Positions 12,216 to 23,489 of a stretch of 64,000 nucleotides of DNA are shown here, one piece after another. Origin of the DNA: Dipteronia dyeriana. Lineage: Eukaryota > Streptophyta > Magnoliopsida > Sapindales > Sapindaceae. The stretch is from the NCBI GenBank assembly GCA_032871835.1, contig CM065299.1, forward strand, positions 83,953,652 through 84,017,651, given 5' to 3'. Positions within the stretch are counted from its first letter, which is position 1; each line of letters begins with the position of its first letter. The position numbers were made by a program, and so were the translations under genes. The notes under the pieces were generated by a model, which was given only the letters and a program-made list of their open reading frames with translations, was not told where the DNA came from and did no database searches.

Positions 12216-14574
12216 GTGATTTCTAGTTTAACAAATCTTATAGCATTTATAGTTTAATTACTATAATTGTCAAAAGTAAATAATCATAAGGTCAAAAGGC
12301 TATGAGAAAAGAAGAATTGTTCATACATCTAGATAAGTATGTGGTAGACACAATTCTTTAGTTAGTCATGGATAATATACACAACTTAAGATAAAGGTTG
12401 GGCGTCTTTATCTTGTTAAAGTTGTAGATTCTTTTGCTAGAATTTGAGTGGGATCAAATGTGTTATGATGAGTCTAAAATCATCAAAGTATTGTGTCTTT
12501 AGGCAAAAGAATCTAGTGCACTAGGTGCATTGAATTGGATCACAATGAAATACTTTATCTAGAATCGTTAATAGATAAATGTTTTTCATTTGAAGACAAT
12601 CGGAGAGTCTACCTCAATCCTGAGATAAATGATGGACTTATGGTTGCAAGTGTTATCATTTGAGCTATCAATGAGTACGATTATTTAGCATAGTCAATCC
12701 TCGATAGTTTGGCGGTATTCATTTGTTAATCGATAGAGGACTTCATTTATAGATATGGACATCGTGGCTCCATTTATTAAATGAGAGTAGAATATCATCA
12801 TATGGATGTTTTGAGGTATTGGATATTAAATCTTAACGTTAATTTTTCAATAGTGTCTATTGAAACATGGCTTCTGGACAAGTCAAAATATCCAAGTTCA
12901 AAATGTGATAATATGAGTAAATATGGTAACTTGAAGAGCTATAGGCGGTCTATGAGCTCTTGACGATTACTGGTATTCTTCACGAGGATACAATTTCTCC
13001 AATAAGGTTATCTAGGGTATCAATCAGTAACATCAACTTATTTTATCTTTATTTAAGAGTTCAATTTTAGTTCTTTAGTGGAATGAACTAAAATTAAATA
13101 AATCGGACCTAAGTGAATCATTTGTTGATTGTGACTGGGTTGTGTCTATTGGAGATTAAATCTTGATAGCCCGCCAAGATTCTCAATCCATACGAACTTG
13201 CATGGATCACTTGATATATTCTACTGGACCAATTTAAGGGTCCATCTAGAATTATATTAAGGCAAGTGAACTTTTTTTCATTTTGTAAGAATAGGTCTAG
13301 TTCACATGTGGACTTTTTATTAAGGTCCAATGGATTTAACAAAATAAAAAAAAAATTATTGCCCATATATATGGTATGGGTGGCAAGGCTATTTAGAGTA
13401 TCTTAATTATATTATTTTTTATTTTATTATTTAATTAAATGAAAATTAATTAATTCGTTGATTAATTAACTATTTAATTAAAAGTCAAAAACTTTTTCCT
13501 AGTAGGAGATGGTCTCCTAAAATTATACTATTGTTGGTAGTATAATTAATATTAAAGACTATATTTTATAAGTAGATAAATAAAAGGAATTATTTATCTA
13601 ATCAAATTATGAAGTCTTTAATACGGTTACAAATACAATATTGAGTTAGATTAGGAGTCTTGGTGTATGATAGAATTCATTTAGTAAAAGGATTCTTAAC
13701 CACCAAGTAAATTCACCTAAAGAAAAGATTCTTAACAACCAAGTAAATCCTTCTTAGGAAAGGATTTGTGATCCTAATATATATTCTTGTGAATTTCGGC
13801 CAGCTCATATATATATATAAGAAAATAGAATTCCATTAAGAAAAGGATTTTTAACTACCAAATAAATCCATCTAAGGAAGGATTCTTGCCAACTAAGTAA
13901 AACCTTCTTAGGAAAGAATTTGTGATCCTATATATATACCCTTGTGAATTTCGGCCAACCCTATGATTTTTAGAGTGAAAATTTTGTCCAACCTAAGTTT
14001 TTTTTAAGAGAAAATTTTGCTTGGCAAGAGAGAATTTTGAGAGAGAAAATTTAGTATTTTACTCTAGATAAAATTCAATCAACTCTAAGATATAGGGGGT
14101 GGAATTCGGCCAAGGAGAAAAGAGAAAAAGAGAACGTTTTTGTTTTTAATAGTATACTAGTATCCTTTACATCAAAAGGGTTTTTGTGTACAAAATCAAA
14201 TCGGGTTCACGTGAGTTTCAATCAAGTAGATTGATAATTGACAAGTGACTGGATGTTCTTGGATTTTTTCTTTTGGAGGATATTTGTAACTAACAAATAA
14301 AAGATTTTGTTTGTCTCCATCCTCAGGTATACAATTTAAAGAAAGGGAACTCACACTCCTAGGTGATTCACGTTCGTGATTGGATTGAAAGATCTTGTGG
14401 AATCAATTCGGCGCTTGTTCAATCGTCACGAGAAAAAGGTACGACACTTTTATATATGTCAATTAATCTAGGGTTAAGGTTCTTGTTATTAAAAGGAAAA
14501 AAAATTATTCATACGCAAACCCTAATTTTAATAAATTTTTCACAATTCTGTTACGCATTGCTTTATTCCCTACA
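12216..14574 (+). repeat. 3' LTR of the Ty1/copia element, 5'-truncated
   Basis: Aligns with the 5' LTR from GTGATTTCTAG onward and ends CTTTATTCCCTACA. The first 65-70 bases of the LTR, including TGTTAGGATTATGC, and the polypurine tract are missing. The sequence goes from the RNase H stop codon straight into the LTR interior. The CAAAT target duplication follows at 14575-14579. Confidence 0.9.
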
Positions 14575-14579
14575 CAAAT

Positions 14580-14890
14580 AACCCCAAAAGGTAGATTAAC
14601 CCTTAATAATCTAATAGCTATGTATGGGTTAAATTGATTGTCCCTCGGGTATGTGTAGTGATTGCATCATCTCTCATCACTTTACCATAAAGTATCTAAT
14701 CATTCCATATTCGCAATAGCATTAGTTTCATTAAGATTACTTTAGTTGTTAGTTGCATGTTTAGCTTTTAATTTCACAAACAAATCATTACTTTAATTTT
14801 ATTGCTTTTAATAGTAGAGTTTAGTTTGGTCATAGCTATTCTTGCGATCTATGTGGACGATACCCGACTTGCCATTATATTGTTTTTACA
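14580..14890 (+). repeat. Ty3/gypsy-like LTR, second part (copy A)
   Basis: Continues the LTR begun at 3449. It contains a TTGCGATC..GTGGACGATACCCGACTT-like stretch, a feature near the 3' end of Tat/Athila-type LTRs. It ends TTTTTACA, followed by AAACAATTTTTAACACTTTTTG. That is a decayed version of the TTTGGCGCCGTTGCCGGGG primer site region of such elements (AATTTTGAGCGCTTTTTGGG in copy B). Confidence 0.45.
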
Positions 14891-15692
14891 AAACAATTTT
14901 TAACACTTTTTGAGATTTATAAATTTTGTTTGACAAACTCTTTTACATGTATAAAATGACACTTGTCAAAATCACTCGTAGATACTCTGTAAGTTGCGAC
15001 CATAATAAAAATAAAGGCAATTTACAAAGTTAATATGGTTATACTAAAGTATAACTTCTATTTGTTCATTAGTACTATTATAATGGAGATTAAATGATAC
15101 GAGTGATTGATATTTGCAAAAGTAATAGCCTAATAGATTGGTGATATATACAAAATTTACGAAAATATAATTATTTGTGTCAGATATCAAATTAGGTATA
15201 GCCACCCTATATTTACGCATTCAGCATAACAATGGAGAAGTAATATGAGACACAAAAAGCAAAAAAAAAAAAAACTTATGTTTATATTTTCATTTAAGTA
15301 TATCCATATAGGATGGATTTTATTTCGGTCATTCTTTGACAAGAATCATGATAGTGTAATCTATCATATTCTACTGTCCTCACCAAAATTCAACTCATAT
15401 TTACGTGATAGATCCAAAAGGAGAACAAAAATAAAATGAATGATAGCATGAAAGAAGAGAGCCTTATCCTTCTCTTATTGTGGAAATATTCCTGACTGGG
15501 TTTAATCAACTCCAACCAAACACCTTCAAGCAAAACAAAAAATAGAATATTAACTAGATATAGTTGTTGCTTCATCCCCAACAACTAAGCATTTACCCTA
15601 AAAACCCCTTATCATTAACAGTTGGCTTTTGAAGACCCCTAATAAAGTCTGCTCTAAACTGAGCTCCATTACTCAAACTCTAATATAATCCC
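14891..15692. other. AT-rich DNA, no gene seen (copy A)
   Basis: Probably the beginning of the gypsy internal region followed by unassigned DNA. Only short random frames occur. The matching stretch in copy B is 34601-35402. Confidence 0.6.
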
Positions 15693-15695
15693 TAA

Positions 15696-16523
15696 GACCA
15701 TCTCCAACCCATTGCACCAATTTGTTGCAACTTTCAACTTCCACACCACCGTCTCCAACCCATTACACAAAATCTTACTCTAAAAGGAATATTCCCTAAA
15801 TATTCATATTTTCATTGTTTTTAAACAATTAACATTTCACCCTTGGTCTCAATAAACATAATATTACGATAAGTTAAGAAATAAGCAAATTAGTAAATTA
15901 AGAAATTAAATTCAATTAACTAAAATATTACATTTATTATTAATTGAACATCGACATTATATTTCATAAAAGAAATAAAAAACATAACAAGTATTTATCG
16001 TCATTTGATTCTCCAAATTAGTATATTTATCCCATAAATGATCAATTAATGAATTTTGGAGTTTTTAATGTTTTTATTAACGTTTTTGTTGCTTTATTTG
16101 TTTTGTTTAATTTAGTGTTTTTTTATTAATATTATTTAATAATTTTTGTATTAAATACTTAAGATCTAGTTTATTATAAATATTACTATAAATAATAATT
16201 AAATTAAAAAATATATAAATTAACCAAAAGCACCAGATAATTATAAGCATACAATAGAAAAACAATTGCTTTGATTGTGGCGAAACTGTGATTAAAAAAA
16301 ATTAAGGGATACAATCATAATAGATTTTATTGAATATGGTCAACATGTGATTAAGTAAAAATTGAGGGATTTAAAAAAATTGCAACAAAGTAGCGTTGAA
16401 ACATAGAAGACACTTAATTTGGCATTGGAAAAATGGTGGAGGCATTCTGGCGAGGAGATTAGCACACAGTTGGAGTCCATTGCTGCTCCAAAATGTAGAT
16501 TGGCCATCCCATTAGAGATGCCC
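15696..16523. mobile_element. PIF/Harbinger-type MITE (copy A)
   Basis: 828 bp flanked by TAA (15693-15695 and 16524-16526), the 3-bp target duplication of PIF/Harbinger elements. Left end GACCATCTCCAACCCATTG, right end (inverted) GGGCATCTCTAATGGGATGG, so the termini share the G..CATCTC.AA core. No coding frame inside. The same element occupies the same place in copy B (35406-36241), so it predates the duplication. Confidence 0.8.
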
Positions 16524-16624
16524 TAAAGAAACCACAAAATTTTACAAACTTTTATAAAATCTTCAATTGTTTGATGGATTGCCAAAACATATTTAAATAA
16601 GCTCTCCATGTCATCATCTGTGAA

Positions 16625-17273
16625 TAGAGATGTCAAAAGAGTCGAACTGGGTGAAATTTTTGAACCCATTTACTGTGCGGATCAGACCGAACCAGATCTG
16701 AGATTTCTCACCAGTTGCTAAGCTCAACCCTCAAGCGCAATATCATGAGAGCCGGGCCGGATCGAATTTGGGCCCAAAAAATTCTATTCAAGTTTGGGCT
16801 TCTACAAAAAATAAAATTTTTGAGTGGTCACATAAGTATTCGAACCATCAACCTCCTTACTTATATAAGCAACACTTTCCATCAATCTGTAGTCATCAAC
16901 CAATCTTTAAGTTCAAATTTATTTATATATTACATATTCAAAAATCATTATATGTCACTAGTAATCGACAAATAAAACCAGTTGACTTTAAAAAATAATT
17001 ATGTTTTTAATTTCTTTCCATTATTTGGCAGTAAATAATAATAATAATAACAATAATAATAATAATAATAATAATCTACTATTCGAGCTGGACTTTTTCG
17101 GGTTCGGACCTGGCTCGGCTTACATAGTAATTTATAAAAGCTCAACCCAAATTCGAGCTTTGAAATAATAGGACCATACCAAAATAGGGCCTCTACAGTA
17201 ATAGGCCGGATCGTACCGGACCCGGGCTAGACTTAGATTAGATCGGACTTATCAGGCCCTTTTGACACCTCTG
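16625..17273. mobile_element. hAT-type MITE (copy A)
   Basis: 649 bp beginning TAGAGATGTCAAAAGAG and ending CCCTTTTGACACCTCTG; the ends are inverted copies with few mismatches. The flanking 8-bp duplications are TCTGTGAA (16617-16624) and TCTATGAA (17274-17281). The CAGAGGTG-like ends and 8-bp duplication are typical of hAT. An (AAT)n run lies inside. The orthologous copy in B is 36356-36969. Confidence 0.8.
17033..17076. repeat. (AAT)n microsatellite
   Basis: ATA/AAT trinucleotide run with one CAA interruption, inside the hAT MITE. The corresponding run in copy B marks the borders of the amplified 1.7 kb units. Confidence 0.9.
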
Positions 17274-17281
17274 TCTATGAA

Positions 17282-18720
17282 TAAGATCTCCGGATTCTCA
17301 CCAGCTAGAATTTCTAGCGGTCTAGCCGAGAAGGACAGCCCCTCGACCTCTACTTGTTTCATAAACATGTTGGGGTGCATGACAGCTTGTACGGTTCTAA
17401 TCTCCAATAAGCCTAGTCTATTTGGGTGTACTACATCTAATGGGTCAACTATGGTGATTCACCGTTTGACATCTCTTATGTCTGACTCAGCACCCTCTAC
17501 GACCTCATCTTCTAAATCGCTTGAGGTCTAAGAAAAAATTGGTTCGAGGTCCGAATTTGTCCCCTCACTCGACAAAGTGCTTCCAAAGCTGATAAATGCA
17601 AAAAAAAAAAAAATTCAAGCAGGGAACTAGAAAACCCAAATTAAATCTATAGGATTCTCTACGGTTCAAGGTCAATCTGATAAAAACCTCAGCAAATATA
17701 AATTAAACAACCTTAATATAGGGTCCTATAATGACACGACGCGACCTCAAACCTGCTAAACCCGCAAAGGCATCACTTAAACAGGTGAAATCAAGAAAAT
17801 CAAGCCAATTTTCAAGATTAAACACAAAGAACGACGAAGAACACGAATAGTTCCCTAGGCAAATCCTAAAAACTACTATAGGTTTCTTATAAACAAGTAA
17901 ATGTAAGTCTTACAAAGATAAAAACAAAGATATGAGAAGAAGAACTTACCTTGAAGAGATTTAAACAGGGTTCATTTGATCAATCATAGGAAAAAATTGA
18001 CTAGCTTCGGTGAAAATATACAGAGAGGTATTAATTTTCAAAGCTAAGGAAAATATCAATAGAAAAGAAGAGGAAGAGTTTGGTTAATAAACTAAGACCT
18101 CAGCCACGGTTGCCACATGTCGTAACTGCTACGGTTATCCCTTAACTAGGATATCTGCCAAGTTTATTTGAATTTGATTTATCAAAGGAAGTGTGCTTAA
18201 AACGAAGCGCCACATCAGACCTACGGAACGTAATCGGTTCAGTGTCATCGGTTGACCTCTCCGTTTCACAAAGCACACAAGTGCTCAATGTTTCCTCCTT
18301 GGAAAAACCAAGATCCGTTGGACAAAACCGTTGCCTACAACTCGTTATATCAGACCAAATATTTAACTGCTCGATGCATTGACGGGTCAGCGTTCAACTC
18401 GATACAATTTACACTCTCCAACTTGGAAACTCCTTCTTTAGAGTGTGAGGGACAAACTGTGGTAGCTAAAAACAGACACCATGCACAATCTTCAAGCCCA
18501 CTACTTGTCTAGCAATTAGTACGGATCGGGCCCATGCTTCGTGGGTCAATCCAAGAACTAGTCAACCGAAATAACAACAGAAGCACAGTTGAACTGTAAT
18601 TCAAATTATTAACCTTGAAAATCCGGAAGTGATCATGAATATTCGATCTTGCACGAACCACAACTCCCATCTTTTGGGAGCTTATAAATAAATCCTTATG
18701 GTCAAAGAGAGGAAACTAAA
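17282..18720. repeat. Unassigned repeated unit (single copy in A)
   Basis: A stretch present once here and three times in copy B. On the minus strand a coherent acidic frame covers about 17300-17560 (segment SSDLEDEVVEGAESD, then ILAGENPE), preceded by a splice-acceptor-like TTTATCAG. An AAG/GTAAGTTCTTC donor lies near 17955, as if an intron of about 360 bases separated two exons. A TATAAATA box on the plus strand (18683-18690) and the length suggest an LTR-like or non-autonomous retroelement piece. I do not recognise the protein. One stop interrupts the frame. Confidence 0.4.
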
Positions 18721-19276
18721 AAATCCATATTAAAACCAGTAACTCGTTCATTTACGAACAAAATCCAACGTTGATCAATGCTCAACCCAAACATATATAA
18801 GGCTAAAAACCGTTTTTCCATGATCTCTTTTTCTCCCTGTTTGTTTATTATCAACTTTTTTTGCAGGTTAAAGGAGTGGTCAACACTTTTGATTTGACAA
18901 AGGTTAGAGACCAAATTGCTTCCGATCCATAGTAATTGTAGATCGACCATGTATAGTTCACAACTTCAAATTTCATATGTACAACCCACACCACAATTTT
19001 GTCATAAAGTACATTCTATTAAAAATAAAAAATTATAATTACAGCCACATTTTATTTCCTTTTTGTTAACAAATTACATAGCTTAAACATTTCTTTTACA
19101 AAAACAAAAAGATCTTAAAAAAAAAACTCTTATACAAAACAATTAAAAAAAAACTTCTCACATGGTGTGAGGTTGCAACATTTTACTTTTGGAAAAAGCA
19201 GATAGAAGCTGGTTACATATTGGGCAATAAGCACCACATATAGTCCAACAAGTGATAGTTTCATAATATTGTTGGA
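18721..19276. other. 3' flank of the BAHD gene, no gene seen
   Basis: AT-rich, with poly-A/T tracts at about 19030-19160. The same sequence lies downstream of the copy B pseudogene at about 41815-42352. It probably holds the 3' UTR and polyadenylation region of the BAHD gene, but no signal stands out. Confidence 0.6.
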
Positions 19277-20554
19277 TTAATTAGAAGAAGAGGCATAAGC
19301 AAGAATGGCAGGGTCTTGTTCCAATTTGGTCATGTCTTCCTCTGTTAATGTCACCAATACTTGTATTCCTTTGCCGTCGGAGGTGTCAGTTGAAGAGAAA
19401 GTGTTCTTCATACCCCTCTGGGCAAGGGTTACCCAGAGCGGCTTCCCGCACCCAAAATCAGTTTCGTAAAATGGAAGTCTATAAGCACTACTAAAAGTAA
19501 ACATCTTCATTTCACTTGCATTTCCATCCATTGCAGCTTCATTTTTTATGCAGTTCTTCCACCCATTTGGAAATCCCTTTTTGATGTAACTATCCACGAT
19601 ACTCATCAACTCACGAGCTTTGAATACTATTTTGTTATAGTTAGCTCTTATCTCTTTTGTTGGCCATTCTGTCATACCTATTGTAATCACGTTCCCGATA
19701 CATTGTTCTGGCAGTGATGGATTCATTTTTCTACGCAGATTGATAGGAATCAATGCACCAAATTGTAGTGTTGGAGTTGGAGTATTATTATTGGTCTCTT
19801 TAATATTTGCATCTATCATAGCACCCCACATAAGTGCAAGCAGGGCCTCAAATCGCGTTGGTCTGTCGCCAATTTTTTCTTGAAGAGCTGCTATCTTAGA
19901 ATTGTTAAACGTGAACCATTTCGTTATGATCATTTCATGATCATCATTTTCTAATTCATGATTGCGTTTCGAAAGGGCGCCTGAGACATCTTGGGAAGGG
20001 AAGATAGAGTTGCAATCAAAGATGACATCTTTTGCGTCAATCAAATATCCACCACAATTGGCAACTTTAGACCAATTTCTAACAAAGTGTGCTGCTGCGC
20101 ATGCATCCGCGATGGCATGCCTAAAGGAAACACAGATTGCAACCCCGCCACGGTCAAAATGATTGACCTGAACGGCCAGGTTCACTTGAGCACTTAACAT
20201 TTCTTCTTCGTTATACGGTCGTAACTGTTCCAGTAGTTCAATTTTTGGTCGCTTAATAAGCTCCAACATATCGCCTGCTACGCTGGCTTCATTAAAGGTC
20301 ACACCGTAATCGTCACAGTCCACAGAAAAACCATTTTTGATGCGTCCGGCGAAAGGATAGTAGTAGGTTAATGTTTGTGAGAGGGACTTTTTGAGGTGAT
20401 GAGAATTTTTGCATGCTCCCGAATAAAAAAAGACCAAGGGGATGCTAGTGTGTAAAGAGAACTGATCCATAGCAGAGAGCCTGTAGGATCTTATATGCTC
20501 TGGGGTTGAAGAACAAGGCTTGATGATTTCACTAGAAATGATACGGATTTCCAT
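19277..20554 (-). CDS. BAHD-family acyl-CoA-dependent acyltransferase
   Basis: A single open frame of 425 codons, the usual BAHD length (about 420-460). BAHD enzymes are soluble, cytosolic, and transfer an acyl group from acyl-CoA to an alcohol or amine of a specialised metabolite. The catalytic HXXXD motif is HAIAD at residues 146-150. The structural DFGWG motif appears as DFGCG at 366-370, with Trp replaced by Cys. The N-terminus (MEIRIISSEIIKP..., YRLSAMDQ) and LTYYYPFAGR resemble the vinorine synthase / alcohol acetyltransferase-like clade; the substrate cannot be told. The frame stays open upstream to 20650 but has no ATG there (only TTG), and a TATA box lies at 20650-20657, so ATG 20554 is the start. 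No intron is needed. A broken paralogue is at 42353-44555. Confidence 0.93.
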   Translation of the reverse strand: MEIRIISSEIIKPCSSTPEHIRSYRLSAMDQFSLHTSIPLVFFYSGACKNSHHLKKSLSQTLTYYYPFAGRIKNGFSVDCDDYGVTFNEASVAGDMLELIKRPKIELLEQLRPYNEEEMLSAQVNLAVQVNHFDRGGVAICVSFRHAIADACAAAHFVRNWSKVANCGGYLIDAKDVIFDCNSIFPSQDVSGALSKRNHELENDDHEMIITKWFTFNNSKIAALQEKIGDRPTRFEALLALMWGAMIDANIKETNNNTPTPTLQFGALIPINLRRKMNPSLPEQCIGNVITIGMTEWPTKEIRANYNKIVFKARELMSIVDSYIKKGFPNGWKNCIKNEAAMDGNASEMKMFTFSSAYRLPFYETDFGCGKPLWVTLAQRGMKNTFSSTDTSDGKGIQVLVTLTEEDMTKLEQDPAILAYASSSN

Positions 20555-20649
20555 GTCTGAGATCTGAATAATGTTATCTGGCTCCAGGAAGATGACTTGG
20601 TCAATATTTGTTTGCTGTTTTAATGTTAAATGGATAGTGTTATTGCACA

Positions 20650-20657
20650 ATTTATAT
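20650..20657 (-). promoter_or_regulatory. TATA box of the BAHD gene
   Basis: Minus strand ATATAAAT, about 96 bases upstream of ATG 20554, giving a short leader of roughly 65-70 bases if transcription starts about 30 bases downstream. The same box survives in copy B (44651-44658), where a MULE has entered 5 bases further upstream. Confidence 0.55.
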
Positions 20658-21430
20658 GCATCAGTAGTAATCTGAATATAGTATAATATTCATGTATGTT
20701 TTGAATGGCAACCTAAATTACTCTTAATTAATTAAGTACACCTAAGAAATCTTTTCGAAAAAAAAAATCTAGCTAAGAAATTAATGCTTTTTAATTAATT
20801 GTTTATTATCTTTGCATTGAAATTCTTCAAAGAGAAGATTATATTTATATATTCGTCTTTATATTTACTATTCGAACCGATATAAAATATATCAGTTCCT
20901 CATATATAGATAGTTATATTTAAAAGATATTTTAAAAAATGTATACAGTCAAGTCAAAGTATTTAAATTCAATTACCCATTTTTAAGAAACTGATATATC
21001 TTATATTAGTTCAAACTAACAATAAAAAAATTATATATATAAAATTTCAAGTCAGTACGTACTGTTATAACTTCATCAGTATGTTGTATATGAACTATTA
21101 GATTTATATACTTCAACTTAAAATGTATGTACTTATCCAAACTTTTATATAATCAGTAATCCATATATAAAATACTGATATAAGTTATATTATGTGTATA
21201 TTAATAGTAAAATCAATATATATATATTTATATTTATATATATAAGGTTGACATTGACAGATCACGTTGATTACGAGGGGTTTAAAAAATAATTTAAAAT
21301 GAATAATTTTAATAGTTTATTTTTACAAAAGCAGCCGTTGAACATTAATTATATAGTGCAGTAAATATATATTAAATATCAACGCGCATGGCGAGATTTG
21401 CTAAGACACATGTTTGTACGCAGTCCATTT
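20658..21430. other. Upstream region of the BAHD gene, AT-rich
   Basis: No gene seen. The stretch contains AT runs and repeated TATATCAGTTCCTC-like and TATATCTTATAT-like words. The first 180 bases recur at 53948-54110 and the rest at about 60690-61250 in copy B, where other elements split it. Confidence 0.6.
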
Positions 21431-21776
21431 TTGCTCCTAATATGTATCTCTTATTCAAATAGTGATTTTGGTGTAACTTTTATAATAAAATAATATAACT
21501 GTTGCACTATTTCATTATTCTATCTTTAATTTATTGTATCAAATTTTACACTAAAAAGAATGTTATCTGAATATTTCTTTTCTTTTTCTTTTTTTATATA
21601 TTTTTCCACAATTAACATTTCATTCCATAATTAACATAATATTGCAATACTATATGAAATTATGAAATTATGAAATTAATATTGTATTTATTATTAAAAT
21701 AACTTAAACATTACCATAAAGAAAAAACATAAAAATAAAAGTACATAATAATCATCATCTAATTATCTGAATAAGT

Positions 21777-23105
21777 TTATCTATCCCACAAATGATCTAT
21801 TAAGGTATTTCGGAGTGTAATGTAAGCATCTTTATCCCTGATTTCTCTATAAAAGCTTGAAATTATTGAAATCGGGTATTTTCATCTAACTTCATCTTAA
21901 CTTCCGGAGTTGATGCTTCCATATGATCCTCAATCGATGCATCAATATCACGTTCATCCGTGATTATCATGTTGTGGATAATAATAAACATAATTATATA
22001 TCATGCAAAACATGTTTATGCCAAAAATGCGTCGGTCTTGCCACAATTGCAAACCTTGATTGGAGAACTCCGAATGTATGTTTTACGTCTTTTCTATATC
22101 CTTCTTGTTTCATTACAAAAAAAAAAATCGGACCATATGGATCGTGTATAGTTTGTACAAGCGTAGACTATTTTAGGTATATACCATCAGCTAAATAATA
22201 ACCCATGTTATATTCTTTTCCTAAAATGACATAATTAGTTGGATGAGCGATACCTTAAGCGAGGTTGGAAAAAAGATGGGATGCCTCCAACACATTAATA
22301 TCATTGTTCATACCCGGCAAACCAAAATATGCATGTCATATCCATAGATCAAAATCAGCTGCAACCTCTAGAATAATAGTTGGGGATCCATTACGACCTG
22401 CAATTGCCTTGCCCAAGCCGTTGGATAATTTTTTCACTTCCGGTGCATACAATCTAGACGACCCAGCATTCTTGGAAAACCACGATCATTACCAAAACGG
22501 AGTAGTCTGTCAACGTTAGTAGAGTTAGGTGATATTAGTTACTCACCTGCAAATTCCTCCACAACAGCACAACAAAATCTCTTCAAACTTTTAATTGTTG
22601 TGGACTCTCCTATTTTAATATACCTGTCAACAGCATCCGCTGGACAGCCATATGCCAATATCTGAAATACTTCTATTATTTTCTAAAGTGCGGACAAACC
22701 CAGTCTACCCATATTATCTCTTCGTTGCACAAAGTAGTTGTCACGAGCCACCACTTTTTCAACAATACGAAGGAATAAACTCCTACCCATTCGAAAGTGT
22801 TGACGTAACATTGATCGTTATACCATGGGCTCTCGGAAAAATAGTCGTAGAAAAAACGATGATCAACACTTTTCCGGTCTCGATTGATCACTATATGACT
22901 AGGAATTAAGCCTCCATGGGGTCACTGGGTTGTTTTGTTGATTGAGGTACTGAGCGATGTCCCGTTGGAAGTTACCATGTTAGGCAAGTATCGCTTCTTG
23001 TTCTGCATCTATCGCTTCAAGATCTGCTAGAAGTTGCTATTCTACTTTGTCGGAAGACAAAGATGAAGATGAGAAAGTAGATGGACCTCCAACATTGAAA
23101 TTCAT
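21777..23105 (-). pseudogene. PIF/Harbinger transposase pseudogene (copy A)
   Basis: Homologous to the better preserved copy at 61640-62965. It starts at an ATG at 23105 (MNFNVGGPST-like N-terminus) and ends at TAA 21777-21779. Recognisable parts in order are a GPSTFSSPSLSSD Ser-rich start, a block around DYFSESPWYNDQCYV, the conserved segment with LGRLDCMH (first catalytic Asp retained), the GYYLAD-like second Asp region, and a C-terminal block with DVDASIEDHMEAS. Several frameshifts and stops break it. PIF/Harbinger transposases cut DNA with a DDE catalytic domain and give 3-bp TAA/TTA duplications. The element's ends could not be placed with confidence (left end perhaps near 21430). Confidence 0.8.
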
Positions 23106-23489
23106 TTTTTCTTAGAGTTTAATTGAATGATTTTTAACGGTCTTTGGTGTAAGCTATTTATCTTTGCGAAATATACTATTTTAGATAAGAAATATTAGTT
23201 ATCATGATTGGAAACCATTGGATGGATTGCAATACCATATGAATCGTAGGATTAAACCTCAAAAATAATACCTTCTCTTTGTCCTCGTGGCCAACAAAAG
23301 CTTCAAGCCCAAGTGGGAAAAGTATATACGGATAAAAAAATATCTAGAAATCATTTGGCTCAAGAAATTCAATCTTCGCTTTTTACAAAATAGGAAGATA
23401 AGATATTTGAGTTATTAAATGCAAACCATTGGATAGATTGCATCATCATCAAAACCGTATGATTAAATCTCGAAAATAACACCCTCCAA
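23106..23489. other. 5' flank of the PIF pseudogene, with short repeats
   Basis: Contains two diverged copies of a motif unit (CCATTGGAT.GATTGCA ... GATTAAA.CTC.AAAATAA) at about 23215-23350 and 23430-23487. The same unit recurs three times near 63080-63970. No gene seen. Confidence 0.6.

Larger units (their letters stand above)
4729..14574 (+). mobile_element. Ty1/copia LTR retrotransposon, decayed
   Basis: A 9846-bp element flanked by the 5-bp target duplication CAAAT (4724-4728 and 14575-14579). The order is 5' LTR, primer binding site, leader, gag, integrase, reverse transcriptase, RNase H, 3' LTR, that is the copia order with integrase before reverse transcriptase. The site is empty in copy B (34287-34291), so the insertion follows the duplication or was lost from B. 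All genes carry stops or frameshifts. By my hand count, about 15 differences separate the two LTRs in their first 205 alignable bases, so the insertion is not recent. The 3' LTR has lost its first bases. Confidence 0.93.

Noticed and set aside
17262..17531. Plus-strand 89-codon frame, also seen at 37077 and 40331
   Set aside because: It is repeated only because the DNA is duplicated. The minus strand shows a more coherent frame with splice signals, and the plus frame changes ends between copies.
20555..20650. 32-codon N-terminal extension of the BAHD frame
   Set aside because: The extension begins at a TTG, contains no ATG, overlaps the TATA box, and is not part of BAHD proteins. ATG 20554 gives a standard N-terminus.
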